From: Dehalococcoidia bacterium
GTDB taxonomy: Bacteria > Chloroflexota > Dehalococcoidia > Lucifugimonadales > Lucifugimonadaceae
Assembly: GCA_029940375.1 (NCBI GenBank)
Contig: JAPYUX010000001.1
Span: 33,641-97,640, forward strand
Direction: 5' to 3'
Length of the DNA stretch: 64,000 bases
Below, in pieces: positions 18,552 through 26,781 of this stretch. Every line of letters starts with the position of its first letter. Position 1 is the stretch's first letter. A program made the translations under genes and the position numbers. Below the pieces are notes generated by a model. It searched no databases. It was not told the origin of the DNA and saw only the letters and a program-made list of their open reading frames with translations.

Positions 18552-20157
18552 TAAGAAACCACTCTAAAGAATCTGACAAAGCAATCCAACTAGCTTCAAT
18601 AATGTTACTCGATGCACCTACTGTAGTCCATGATGATTTATCGTCTGAAGATTCAATAATAACTCTTACTGTAGCACCAGTCCCAGTTCCTTCTTCAACG
18701 ACTCTAACACTATAATCAGTAAGTCGTACAACATTTATTTCGGGATATATATCTATTAAAGATTTTCGTAAAGCATTATCTAATGCTGCTACTGGGCCAT
18801 TTCCTTCTGCAGCCGTGTGTAATTGCTTATCATTAGTTTTTATTTTCATTGTTGCTTCTGATAATATTGGATGTTCTGAATTATCTTCTCTCCAACCTGT
18901 ACCTAAAGAAGATCTTCTTTTGTTTTCTACTAAAACCATAAAATCAATAAGTTCAAATTTTGGTTCATAATTAGGTAAATTTCTATAAATCAGTAAATCT
19001 AAAGATGAGGCGGCCAATTCAAAGGCATAACCTTCAGATTCTTTTTCTTTAATTTTTTTTATTATCTTTTCAGCATCATTGGAATCCAAAATATTATCTA
19101 AACCAAGCTTTTCTATTCGCGTCATAACGCTTTTTCTTCCAGACAATTCTGAAATTGATATCGAAGAATTATTACCAACCTCATGAGGATCTATATGTTG
19201 AAATGATTTTGGGTCAATTAAAAATCCTGCTGCATGCATTCCTCCTTTATGTGTGAAGGCATTTTTCCCTACATATGGTTGAAAAGGAAATGGTCTTTTA
19301 TTTGCAACTTCTGAGACGAAATGAGAAACTTCAGTTAGAAGTTTTAATTTATTTTTTGACTTAACAGCATTTTTACCCATTTTCATCTCTAAGTTGCCTA
19401 TTATGCTTATCATATTGGCATTTCCAGTTCTTTCTCCATATCCATTTATACAACCCTGTACTTGATAAGCTCCAGCATCTACCGCTGCTATGGTGGACGC
19501 TACTGCTGTATCAGTATCGTTATGAGCGTGTATACCAATCAAAGTCTTACTATCAAAAAGTTTACAAATTTCTCTAGTTATTCTAGCGATTTCATCAGGT
19601 AAAGTCCCTCCATTCGTATCACATAAAATCAATCGTTCAGCTCCAGCTTTATAAGCAGCTTTTAGACATTGAATAGCATATTCGGGATTTTCTTTATAGC
19701 CATCAAAAAAATGCTCTGCATCAAAGAATACTTTTTTATTTTTAGAATGAAGAAATTTTACTGAGTCTGAAATCATGTTGATATTTTCTTCCAAAGAAGT
19801 TTTCACTATTTTTTCTGCTTGATAAGCACTAGCCTTTCCAACCAATGCAACATAGTCAGTATCAGCTGACAATAATGCGTTTATAAAAATATCTTCTTCT
19901 ATTTTTATATTTGGTTTCCTAGTTTGTCCAAAAGAAATTATTTTTGAATTCTTTAAATTTAACTTTTTAACCCTCTTGAAGTATTCATCATCTTTAGGAT
20001 TAGAACCAGCAAATCCTCCTTCGATAAAGTCCACACCTAGTTCATCTAATTTTTCTGTAATCAATAATTTTTCTTCTAGAGATAAATTTACTCCACTTTG
20101 TTGAGTTCCATCTCTAAGAGTTGTATCGTATAATTCTATTTTTATATTATTTTGCAT
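18535..20157 (-). CDS. cimA: (R)-Citramalate synthase
   Basis: A 540-residue member of the LeuA/CimA/NifV family that condenses pyruvate and acetyl-CoA to citramalate, the first step of threonine-independent isoleucine synthesis. It shows YDTTLRDGTQQSGVNLS, the metal motif GIHAHNDTDTAVA, and NGYGERTGNANM, the last being typical of TIGR00977-type CimA. The TRP-rich end and GNGPVAALDNALRK mark the C-terminal regulatory domain. Downstream conversion to 2-oxobutyrate would use LeuC, LeuD and LeuB, all encoded close by. Divergent from the DUF3090 gene across 112 bases. Confidence 0.88.
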   Translation of the reverse strand: MQNNIKIELYDTTLRDGTQQSGVNLSLEEKLLITEKLDELGVDFIEGGFAGSNPKDDEYFKRVKKLNLKNSKIISFGQTRKPNIKIEEDIFINALLSADTDYVALVGKASAYQAEKIVKTSLEENINMISDSVKFLHSKNKKVFFDAEHFFDGYKENPEYAIQCLKAAYKAGAERLILCDTNGGTLPDEIARITREICKLFDSKTLIGIHAHNDTDTAVASTIAAVDAGAYQVQGCINGYGERTGNANMISIIGNLEMKMGKNAVKSKNKLKLLTEVSHFVSEVANKRPFPFQPYVGKNAFTHKGGMHAAGFLIDPKSFQHIDPHEVGNNSSISISELSGRKSVMTRIEKLGLDNILDSNDAEKIIKKIKEKESEGYAFELAASSLDLLIYRNLPNYEPKFELIDFMVLVENKRRSSLGTGWREDNSEHPILSEATMKIKTNDKQLHTAAEGNGPVAALDNALRKSLIDIYPEINVVRLTDYSVRVVEEGTGTGATVRVIIESSDDKSSWTTVGASSNIIEASWIALSDSLEWFLIKNSL

Positions 20158-20269
20158 GGTATAAAATTTATTACGTAAAACGTTTTTTTGTTAATAATAA
20201 TAATATCGTCAAATATGAAAATAATCTAACATTTTTTAGATAAATACATTTGTAAATAAGGAAAATATT

Positions 20270-20773
20270 TTGAGTGAAAATTTTAAAAACCTAAATTTTG
20301 CTAAATGTTTTGAAATGCGTTCTAGTACTATAGGAGAACCTGGGAATAGAACTTTTTCATTAGATTTTTTTTGTTTAGATGCAACAGTTAAAATTTGGAT
20401 TGAAAAACAGCAATTAGCCTTATTAGCTCGAGAAATAACAAAAAACCAACATAAAGAAATAGATAAAAAAACTAATACAAAATATCAGAAAAGCTCCTTG
20501 GAATATGAATTTAAACTTGTAGATTTTTTAATTTCTAATAAAACGGAGAATAATAATATAGAGTTCCAATTTTTAGGAGAGAATAAAGAACAAGAATCTT
20601 TTGTAATAAAATTTGAATTTAACAATTTTTTATCACAAAAATTTGCCGAAAAGAGTTTTGATTTGATTTCAAAAGGCAGACCTATTTGCATGCTTTGCTT
20701 CAATCCTATTGATGACGATGGTCATTTTTGCATAAAAATGAATGGACATATTGAAAATGTCAAAATTAAATGA
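20270..20773 (+). CDS. DUF3090 family protein
   Basis: A 167-residue member of the DUF3090/TIGR03847 family known mainly from Actinobacteria and Chloroflexi. Recognition rests on the N-terminal stretch around GEPGNRTFSLDFFC, QQLALLAREI, and the C-terminal metal-binding-like CMLCFNPIDDDGHFC followed by KMNGH. The function is unknown. The start is TTG 20270 with AAGGA about eight bases upstream. It overlaps the next gene, an SCO1664 homologue, and this pair is conserved in Actinobacteria, often with a histidine phosphatase gene that is absent here. Confidence 0.82.
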   Translation: MSENFKNLNFAKCFEMRSSTIGEPGNRTFSLDFFCLDATVKIWIEKQQLALLAREITKNQHKEIDKKTNTKYQKSSLEYEFKLVDFLISNKTENNNIEFQFLGENKEQESFVIKFEFNNFLSQKFAEKSFDLISKGRPICMLCFNPIDDDGHFCIKMNGHIENVKIK

Positions 20774-21485
20774 AAAATACATTGATTTAGAGACTAAACT
20801 CTTGAATTTTCATATAAAAAGTACTCAAGAATTTAAAAGAGGTTCTAATCATATTTTTTTATGTAAAATGTCTAATTTGAAAGAAAATTTTTATGCTATA
20901 TATAAACCAAAAATAGGCGAAAAACCATTAAGAGATTTTAAGTATGGAACGTTATATAAAAGAGAAATAGCTTCCTATAAAATTTCAAAATTTTTAAATT
21001 GGCCTAATTTACCTCCTATTGTTATTCGGGATGGAATCTATGGAGAAGGAAGTTTCCAATTTTATATTCACCACGATCCTTCAAATAATTATTTTGACCT
21101 TTATAAAAAATATAAAAAAGAACTAGAATTAGTAGCATTATTTGATTTGATAATTTTAAATACCGATAGAAAAGCTGGTTCTATTTTGATAGACGAAGAT
21201 AGGCAGATTTGGTCGATAGATCAAGCTCTAACGTTCAATGCTTATACAAGAATACGAACAGTAATGTTTGAATATAACAATAGATTAATTCAAGACAAAC
21301 AAATTAAAGAAATAAAAATTTTGATTGATAATCTAGAATCTGAATCGATACTCTTAAATTCACTTAATGGCTTACTTGATAAAGAGGAAATTTTATCTTT
21401 GTTAAAAAGATGTAAACAAATAGTTAATTCTAAATTTTTTCCAGATCTAGATCCCTATTATAATGTTCCATATCCCTTAATATAA
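20742..21485 (+). CDS. SCO1664 family protein, PI3/4-kinase-like fold
   Basis: A 247-residue protein resembling the SCO1664/TIGR03843 family. The N-terminal stretch YAIYKPKIGEKPLRDF followed by LYKREIASYKIS looks like a kinase-type ATP-binding region, and LFDLIILNTDRKAGSILID plus IWSIDQALTF look like the catalytic and metal-binding loops (Asn-Asp-Arg-Lys and an acidic residue). It may be a small-molecule or protein kinase, but no substrate is known. The start could be ATG 20742 or ATG 20757; both overlap DUF3090, implying translational coupling. Confidence 0.78.
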   Translation: MDILKMSKLNEKYIDLETKLLNFHIKSTQEFKRGSNHIFLCKMSNLKENFYAIYKPKIGEKPLRDFKYGTLYKREIASYKISKFLNWPNLPPIVIRDGIYGEGSFQFYIHHDPSNNYFDLYKKYKKELELVALFDLIILNTDRKAGSILIDEDRQIWSIDQALTFNAYTRIRTVMFEYNNRLIQDKQIKEIKILIDNLESESILLNSLNGLLDKEEILSLLKRCKQIVNSKFFPDLDPYYNVPYPLI

Positions 21486-21490
21486 TTTAT

Positions 21491-22381
21491 TTAAAATAAA
21501 TTTATAAAAGGGAACTTTTTTTTTCTTCCATTCGGTTTGATATTATTCAATAAAAATTCTGCATGTTCTCTTTGACATGCCATAAATTTACCTCTCCAAT
21601 TTTTCAATTTATCTAATTCATATAAACCGTTGTTGAAATATTTATGCCATGGGTTTATATCTTGCCATGTATTATCATTCATATTTCCAAAAAATATTTT
21701 TTTATTAGATTCTTTTACTAATATCCAAGCTGCGGCAAAATCCCAGATGAACGCATATCCACTTAAAGCCAATTGTGCATTACCGTTTGCAACTAAAGCT
21801 AATTCTGCAGCTGTAGAACCTAAATTTCTCATTTCTCCAGAAAATTTTAAAAAATTTCTTTTTATTCTATAACTCCTTTGAAAATAAGTTGGAGCAAATG
21901 TAATTAAACCAGCAGAAGGTTTGAAGTCTTCTACCAAATGTTTTTTAAGAGAACTAGATTGTAACCCTGAGCCTTCATAAGCAGATATAATAAAATTATT
22001 TTTCCAAGGTAAACCAATTCCTCCAGCTACAATATTTCCCTTAAACATAACCGCTATAGATACCGAATACAAAGGTAAAGAATTTATGAAATTTTTTGTC
22101 CCATCTATTGGATCTATAATCCATAAATAATCAGATTTAACATTTTTTTTCGATTCTCCCTCTTCTCCTAAAATTGCATGCTTAGGAAACTTACTATAGA
22201 TTGTTGAAATTATTAGATTCTGAGTTTTTAAGTCAATCTCAGTAACTGGATTGTCTCCAGTTATTTTATTCTTATCTTTTATTTTGTAATCGATATTTTC
22301 AGATTTTTTTATTAAATTTAATGACTCATCAATGACTTCAATTAATAAATCTTTTATACCACTAAGGCTTTCAGTTATCAT
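21491..22381 (-). CDS. Inositol monophosphatase family protein
   Basis: A 296-residue Mg-dependent, Li-sensitive phosphatase fold. The three metal motifs are present: EEGE, DPIDGTKNF and WDFAAAWIL. Family members dephosphorylate inositol 1-phosphate, 3'-phosphoadenosine 5'-phosphate (CysQ), fructose 1,6-bisphosphate or histidinol phosphate (HisN), and sequence alone does not separate these. Position next to DUF3090 and SCO1664-family genes recalls the actinobacterial cysQ-like gene near mshC. It converges on the SCO1664-family gene with only six bases between stops. Confidence 0.87.
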   Translation of the reverse strand: MITESLSGIKDLLIEVIDESLNLIKKSENIDYKIKDKNKITGDNPVTEIDLKTQNLIISTIYSKFPKHAILGEEGESKKNVKSDYLWIIDPIDGTKNFINSLPLYSVSIAVMFKGNIVAGGIGLPWKNNFIISAYEGSGLQSSSLKKHLVEDFKPSAGLITFAPTYFQRSYRIKRNFLKFSGEMRNLGSTAAELALVANGNAQLALSGYAFIWDFAAAWILVKESNKKIFFGNMNDNTWQDINPWHKYFNNGLYELDKLKNWRGKFMACQREHAEFLLNNIKPNGRKKKFPFINLF

Positions 22382-22456
22382 TTTTAAATTTCTTTCATCA
22401 CTATAATAATAATTAATAAATTATTTAATAAACAAAGAAACATTCTTTTTTTTATA

Positions 22457-23053
22457 ATGTTTAAGCTATTTAGTAAAAATTTTCTTAATGACTTATGGGC
22501 AAATTTACAAATTCTTGCTTCCATTGATGACTTACAATCAAATGAAGTAATAATTGAGTCTAAATCTGGTATATTAATAGATGCTCTTTTGAAAATTAAC
22601 TATCCAAATATAAAAAATAAAAAAGTTTCAAATATTAATAATTTTTTAGAAGATATTTTATATGATCAAAAAGAATCACAACGTACAAAATTTGAATTAA
22701 TTGAAGATTCACATAATATGAATTGGATAATTTTGAATGATGCAAATCCACACAAACTCTTTTCTTCATTGTACACGGTTATAAATGCTTTATTATCAAA
22801 CAATTCGATTAAAAGTATCATAGGATTTGTTATTAAAGTGACAATAAATTATAAAAATATTCATAATGAAACAATTTATTTAATTTATCGAATGGATACA
22901 AAGTCATTTTATCCTTTTTGTTCTACCTCTGATGAAATTGGAGAACAAGATAGAGAAAAAGAAAATTTGGTTTACCTTTATTTAAAGAAAAGTAAATTTA
23001 AATTGGAAAATAATAAGAAGAAATGGTTAGGTATATGGGGGATACCATTTTGA
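22457..23053 (+). CDS. PspA-associated PspAB-like protein
   Basis: A 198-residue protein that I match to the PspAB family described next to PspA-type envelope-stress genes in Actinobacteria. Shared features are the mid-protein EDSHNMNWIILND, the FVIKVT strand, YLIYRMDTKSFYPFC (usual form Y-K-R-G-T-F-Y-P-F) and the C-terminal KKWLGIWGIPF (usual W-x-P-L-W-G-x-P). No PspA or HtpX gene is adjacent here. The downstream amidotransferase-like gene starts at its stop codon. Function is unknown; the family match is from memory of its pattern. Confidence 0.7.
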   Translation: MFKLFSKNFLNDLWANLQILASIDDLQSNEVIIESKSGILIDALLKINYPNIKNKKVSNINNFLEDILYDQKESQRTKFELIEDSHNMNWIILNDANPHKLFSSLYTVINALLSNNSIKSIIGFVIKVTINYKNIHNETIYLIYRMDTKSFYPFCSTSDEIGEQDREKENLVYLYLKKSKFKLENNKKKWLGIWGIPF

Positions 23054-23604
23054 GTATATCAGTAATAGGGGGAAATATTAATTTGCGTGATATTTCAAAA
23101 TTTTCTAAAAGATACAAAACTGAATTTATTGATAATTTTTGTTTAGATAATCCACCAAAAGGTTTAATTATTTCTGAAAAATTAAACCTTCGAACTAAAT
23201 TATATATAAAATCAGCTTTAAAAAATAAAATCCCTATTCTTGCTTATCAAAAAGGTTTTACTGCTCTTATTGAAAATTCTATGAACAAAACATATGAAAA
23301 TAATAACAAACAATCAGACTACTTATTTCTTAGTCCTGGAGCAAAAATCTCTCATATTATTGGTGGTTCTGGGTGGATTAAAACAAATTTTTTGCCTGTT
23401 AGAGAATTGAAACTTAATAATTTACCAGAAAATTTTTTTGGCTCAATTATGTCAAAAACAGGGAATATAATAGCTTACGAAAGATCAGGTAGTGTTTGGA
23501 TATTTGGTATTTCTTGGGATATTTTTGATTCTATAAATTTACCTAAAGGATTTAATAAGATATTTACAGTATTTATAGATAAATGTTACGATAAGTCGCT
23601 TTAA
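23050..23604 (+). CDS. Degenerate class I glutamine amidotransferase-like protein
   Basis: About 184 residues with the outline of a class I/peptidase C26 amidotransferase: an initial strand ISVIGGN, LIISEKL, a nucleophile-elbow region YQKGFTALIEN, and near the end SVWIFGISWDIF where active enzymes have G-V-Q-W-H-P-E. Neither the nucleophilic Cys nor the catalytic His is present, so it is probably inactive as a glutaminase. I prefer TTG 23050, which overlaps the preceding TGA and has a GGGGG-containing site about nine bases upstream; an upstream ATG at 23023 would add nine residues. Function unknown. Confidence 0.65.
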   Translation: MSISVIGGNINLRDISKFSKRYKTEFIDNFCLDNPPKGLIISEKLNLRTKLYIKSALKNKIPILAYQKGFTALIENSMNKTYENNNKQSDYLFLSPGAKISHIIGGSGWIKTNFLPVRELKLNNLPENFFGSIMSKTGNIIAYERSGSVWIFGISWDIFDSINLPKGFNKIFTVFIDKCYDKSL

Positions 23605-23624
23605 TTTATCATATTACATGATCT

Positions 23625-23644
23625 CGCGCGCTTGCGCGCGCGCG
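23625..23644. repeat. Alternating CG palindrome upstream of gyrA
   Basis: Twenty bases made almost wholly of alternating C and G, with a central TT. CGCGCGC (23625-23631) and GCGCGCG (23634-23640) are exact inverted repeats, giving a very stable hairpin with a C-TT-G apex, and CGCG continues to 23644. In DNA this tract favours Z-form or cruciform. It lies 20 bases after the preceding stop and 52 bases before gyrA. There is no T-run, so a standard intrinsic terminator is not evident. Confidence 0.8.
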
Positions 23645-23658
23645 TGGGAAAATATAAC
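23632..23658 (+). promoter_or_regulatory. Possible gyrA promoter overlapping the CG palindrome
   Basis: TATAAC at 23653-23658 could be a -10 element; TTGCGC at 23632-23637, at the apex of the CG palindrome, is a partial -35 match with a 15-base spacer. Initiation near 23665 would give a short leader ending in the GAGG ribosome site before ATG 23697. The short spacer and weak -35 make this tentative. Confidence 0.3.
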
Positions 23659-23696
23659 TTTATTAACATAAGTTTATTTTTTTTAATGAGGTAAGA

Positions 23697-26312
23697 ATGG
23701 TAACTGATAATATAGGTGAGATAAAAAAAGTTGAAATTCAAGATGAGATGCGTACCTCTTATCTAGATTATGCAATGAGTGTTATAATTTCTCGTGCTCT
23801 TCCTGATGTAAGAGATGGATTGAAACCAGTACAAAGAAGAGTTTTGTACGCTATGTACGACCAAGGAATGAGACCTAACTCTTCTTTTAAGAAAAGTGCT
23901 AGATTAGTCGGTGAAGTTTTAGGTAAATATCATCCTCACGGTGATAGCTCTGTTTATGCTGCTCAAGTACGAATGGCTCAGCCTTTTTCAATGAGACATC
24001 CCTTAGTAGATGGACAAGGAAATTATGGTAGTGTTGATGGTGATACTCCTGCTGCAATGCGTTATACCGAATGTAAACTTTCTCCTATCACAGAAACTTT
24101 ATTGAATGATATCGAAAAAGAAACTGTTGATTGGACTGATAATTTTGATCAATCATTGAAAGAACCTTCTGTTTTACCTGCTATATTACCTAATCTATTA
24201 GTTAATGGGGCCTCTGGAATTGCGGTGGGAATGGCTACCAATATTCCTCCTCACAATCTGAGTGAGATATGTGATGGTATTTCCTTGGTTATAGACAATC
24301 CTCAAGCCAATGTAGATGATTTACTCACTGTTGTAAAAGGCCCTGATTTTCCTACAGGTGCAGAAATATGGGGTACTTCAGGAATAAGAGATGCTTTTTC
24401 TACAGGTAGGGGAAAGGTTATGGTTCAAGCAAAGCATTTAATTGAAGAAATGAAAAACCAAGATAGAGAAAGAATAGTTTTTACTGAAATTCCTTTTCAA
24501 GTTAATAAATCTACTTTGGTTATGAAAATTGCTGAATTAATGAAAACAAAAAAAATTGAAGGAATCTCTGAAGTTAGAGATGAATCCGACAGAAAAGGTA
24601 TGAGGGTAGTTCTTGAACTTAGAAAAGGGGCATCTTCAAGTCTAATTCTAAACACCCTTTATAAACATACTCAATTAAGATCTTCATTTTCTGTGAATAT
24701 GATTGCATTAGTTGATGGAACTCCACAAGTTATCAATTTAAAGCAGTCAATTTCCTATTACATTAAATTTAGAGAAGAAGTTATACGAAGACGTTCTGAG
24801 TATGATTTAAAACGAGCTCAGGCTAGATTGCATGTGTTAGAAGGTTTAAGAATCGCTATTGAAAACCTTGATAAAGTTATTGCGTTAATAAGAGGTTCAG
24901 CTGATGTGGAATCTGCTAGAAATTCTCTTATTCAGGAGTTTAATTTAACTCAAATTCAATCACAAGCTATTTTGGATATGCAACTTAGAAGATTAGCTGC
25001 TTTGGAAATAGAAAAAATAGAAAAAGAATATAAAGAATTATCAGAATTGATTGAAGATCTCGAAGATTTACTTTCAAATCAAATACGTATAATGAATTTG
25101 ATAAAAACCGAAACTTTACAATTAAAAAGAAAATATGGTGAAGAGCGAAGATCTATAATCCATGAGATGGATTTGAAAGAATGGAAAAGAGAAGACATGG
25201 AGCCACATCAAGAAGTGGTCATAACTTTGTCTATGGGTGGGTACGTAAAGAGGATATTGTCTAGCACATATAAGGCTCAGCATAGAGCAGGGAAAGGTGT
25301 TAAAGGTCAACGAATGACCAAAGATGGTGATATAGTCCCCTATATACAAGTGACTGATACCCATGATACTTTACTGTTTTTTACTGATAAAGGTCGAGTA
25401 TTCTCACTTAGAGTATTTGAACTTTCAGCTGATCAATCTAGAAATTCCAGAGGAACACCTATTGCAAATGTTTTGAATTTGTCAGTGAATGAGAAAGTTA
25501 CAGCAATGCTTGCTGTATCTAGTCTTCTTGAGAATATCTATTTAGTCATGGTTACGAAGCAAGGAAAAATAAAAAGAATGCATTTACCTTTGCTTAGAAA
25601 TATGAATAGAGCTGGACTTAATACTTTTAAACTTACTAAAGATGATCAGTTGGTTTCTGTATCTTTGGCTGACCCAGATGAAGATATAGCAATTATAACT
25701 AGAGATGGCTTGTCAATAAGATTCCCTTCTTCACAAGTAAGACCCACACAAAGAGGGGCTGGAGGAATTAGAGGAATCCGAATAAATTTAAAAGATATTG
25801 TGGTCTTTAGTGATGTAGTAAATCCTGATGGATATCTTCTAATTATTGGGCGTAGAGGAAAAGGTAAATTGAGTGCCTTTAGACATTATAAATCTCAAAA
25901 CAGAGGTGGAAAAGGATTATTAACCTTAAAAGTTACATCTAATACTGGAAAAGTTGCCGCAGCAGCGATAGTAAGTCCAGAAACCTATGAAGATGAAAAA
26001 GATAACATAAGTGAAACAAATGGTACAAAGAAGACTGATGGGAACCTTTTTGTTCTTACTGATAAAGCCCAAGTTATTAGGACAAGATTGAGCGAAATAA
26101 AAACAACAGGAAGGGTTACTCAGGGTGTAAATGTTTTAACTCCTGCTCCAGGAGATGCAATAAGCGGAGCAAGAGTTTTGGAGAGTAGAAGAGAGACAAG
26201 AGAAGAGATAGATCCAAAAGATTTAGAAATAAACAACTCATCAGATGAAATAGAAGACTCATCAGATGAAATAGAAGACTCTGACGAGGAATCAAAAAAA
26301 GATGAAGAATGA
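23697..26312 (+). CDS. gyrA: DNA gyrase subunit A
   Basis: The breakage-reunion subunit of gyrase, 871 residues. The catalytic tyrosine is Tyr123 in [10 protein letters not shown], and the quinolone-pocket region reads [13 protein letters not shown]. The C-terminal beta-pinwheel wraps DNA; the first GyrA-box position reads QHRAGKG (canonical Q-R-R-G-G-R/K-G), while a later blade has QNRGGKG. The last 35 residues are acidic and include a duplicated SSDEIED unit. A GAGG site precedes ATG 23697. The acidic tail coding sequence overlaps the next gene by 11 bases. Gyrase rather than topoisomerase IV is inferred from length and the box-like motif. Confidence 0.95.
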   Translation: MVTDNIGEIKKVEIQDEMRTSYLDYAMSVIISRALPDVRDGLKPVQRRVLYAMYDQGMRPNSSFKKSARLVGEVLGKYHPHGDSSVYAAQVRMAQPFSMRHPLVDGQGNYGSVDGDTPAAMRYTECKLSPITETLLNDIEKETVDWTDNFDQSLKEPSVLPAILPNLLVNGASGIAVGMATNIPPHNLSEICDGISLVIDNPQANVDDLLTVVKGPDFPTGAEIWGTSGIRDAFSTGRGKVMVQAKHLIEEMKNQDRERIVFTEIPFQVNKSTLVMKIAELMKTKKIEGISEVRDESDRKGMRVVLELRKGASSSLILNTLYKHTQLRSSFSVNMIALVDGTPQVINLKQSISYYIKFREEVIRRRSEYDLKRAQARLHVLEGLRIAIENLDKVIALIRGSADVESARNSLIQEFNLTQIQSQAILDMQLRRLAALEIEKIEKEYKELSELIEDLEDLLSNQIRIMNLIKTETLQLKRKYGEERRSIIHEMDLKEWKREDMEPHQEVVITLSMGGYVKRILSSTYKAQHRAGKGVKGQRMTKDGDIVPYIQVTDTHDTLLFFTDKGRVFSLRVFELSADQSRNSRGTPIANVLNLSVNEKVTAMLAVSSLLENIYLVMVTKQGKIKRMHLPLLRNMNRAGLNTFKLTKDDQLVSVSLADPDEDIAIITRDGLSIRFPSSQVRPTQRGAGGIRGIRINLKDIVVFSDVVNPDGYLLIIGRRGKGKLSAFRHYKSQNRGGKGLLTLKVTSNTGKVAAAAIVSPETYEDEKDNISETNGTKKTDGNLFVLTDKAQVIRTRLSEIKTTGRVTQGVNVLTPAPGDAISGARVLESRRETREEIDPKDLEINNSSDEIEDSSDEIEDSDEESKKDEE
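26237..26278 (+). repeat. Two-copy 21-nt direct repeat in the gyrA tail
   Basis: A 21-base unit is present twice without interruption (26237-26257 and 26258-26278), encoding the repeated acidic heptad SSDEIED. A partial third copy begins at 26279. Confidence 0.8.
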
Positions 26313-26781
26313 AGAACTTTATCGTGAATCTTGGTCTTTGTTCCCTACTGGTGTCTCTGTTGTAGCAGTTCTAGATAATAATAAGAACATTCATGGAATG
26401 ACGGCTAATTCTATTTCAAGTATTTCCTTGAATCCAAATATAGTTATGGTTTCAATTGGTATGGAACGATCCATAAAAGATCATTTCTCAAAGTCTAATT
26501 CTATTTCAATTTCTGTTTTGGCAAGTGATCAGACTGGAATTTCAAATCATTTTGCAATTTCAAATCGTACAAATTTTTTGGAAAATAACAAATTTTTTCA
26601 ATTTTCAAATGAATACTTTTTTATTAAAAAATGTTTAAGTTTTTATTTTGGGAAAATAATCAAAAAGCATAATATAGGTGACCATGAAATTTATTTCATC
26701 CAAGTGAAATATTTTAACTTGTTTAAAAAGAAAGAACCCTTAGTATGGTACAAAGGAAAATTATCTAAACCAATATGTTAA
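26302..26781 (+). CDS. Flavin reductase-like FMN-binding protein
   Basis: A 159-residue protein of the flavin reductase-like split-barrel family. The typical opening is [11 protein letters not shown], followed by [20 protein letters not shown] and a C-terminal [12 protein letters not shown] strand. Members reduce FMN with NAD(P)H or bind FMN as partners of monooxygenases. No monooxygenase gene is adjacent, so the partner is unknown. It overlaps gyrA by 11 bases and the following glycosyltransferase by 7, so it is part of the gyrA transcript. Confidence 0.83.
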   Translation: MKNEELYRESWSLFPTGVSVVAVLDNNKNIHGMTANSISSISLNPNIVMVSIGMERSIKDHFSKSNSISISVLASDQTGISNHFAISNRTNFLENNKFFQFSNEYFFIKKCLSFYFGKIIKKHNIGDHEIYFIQVKYFNLFKKKEPLVWYKGKLSKPIC

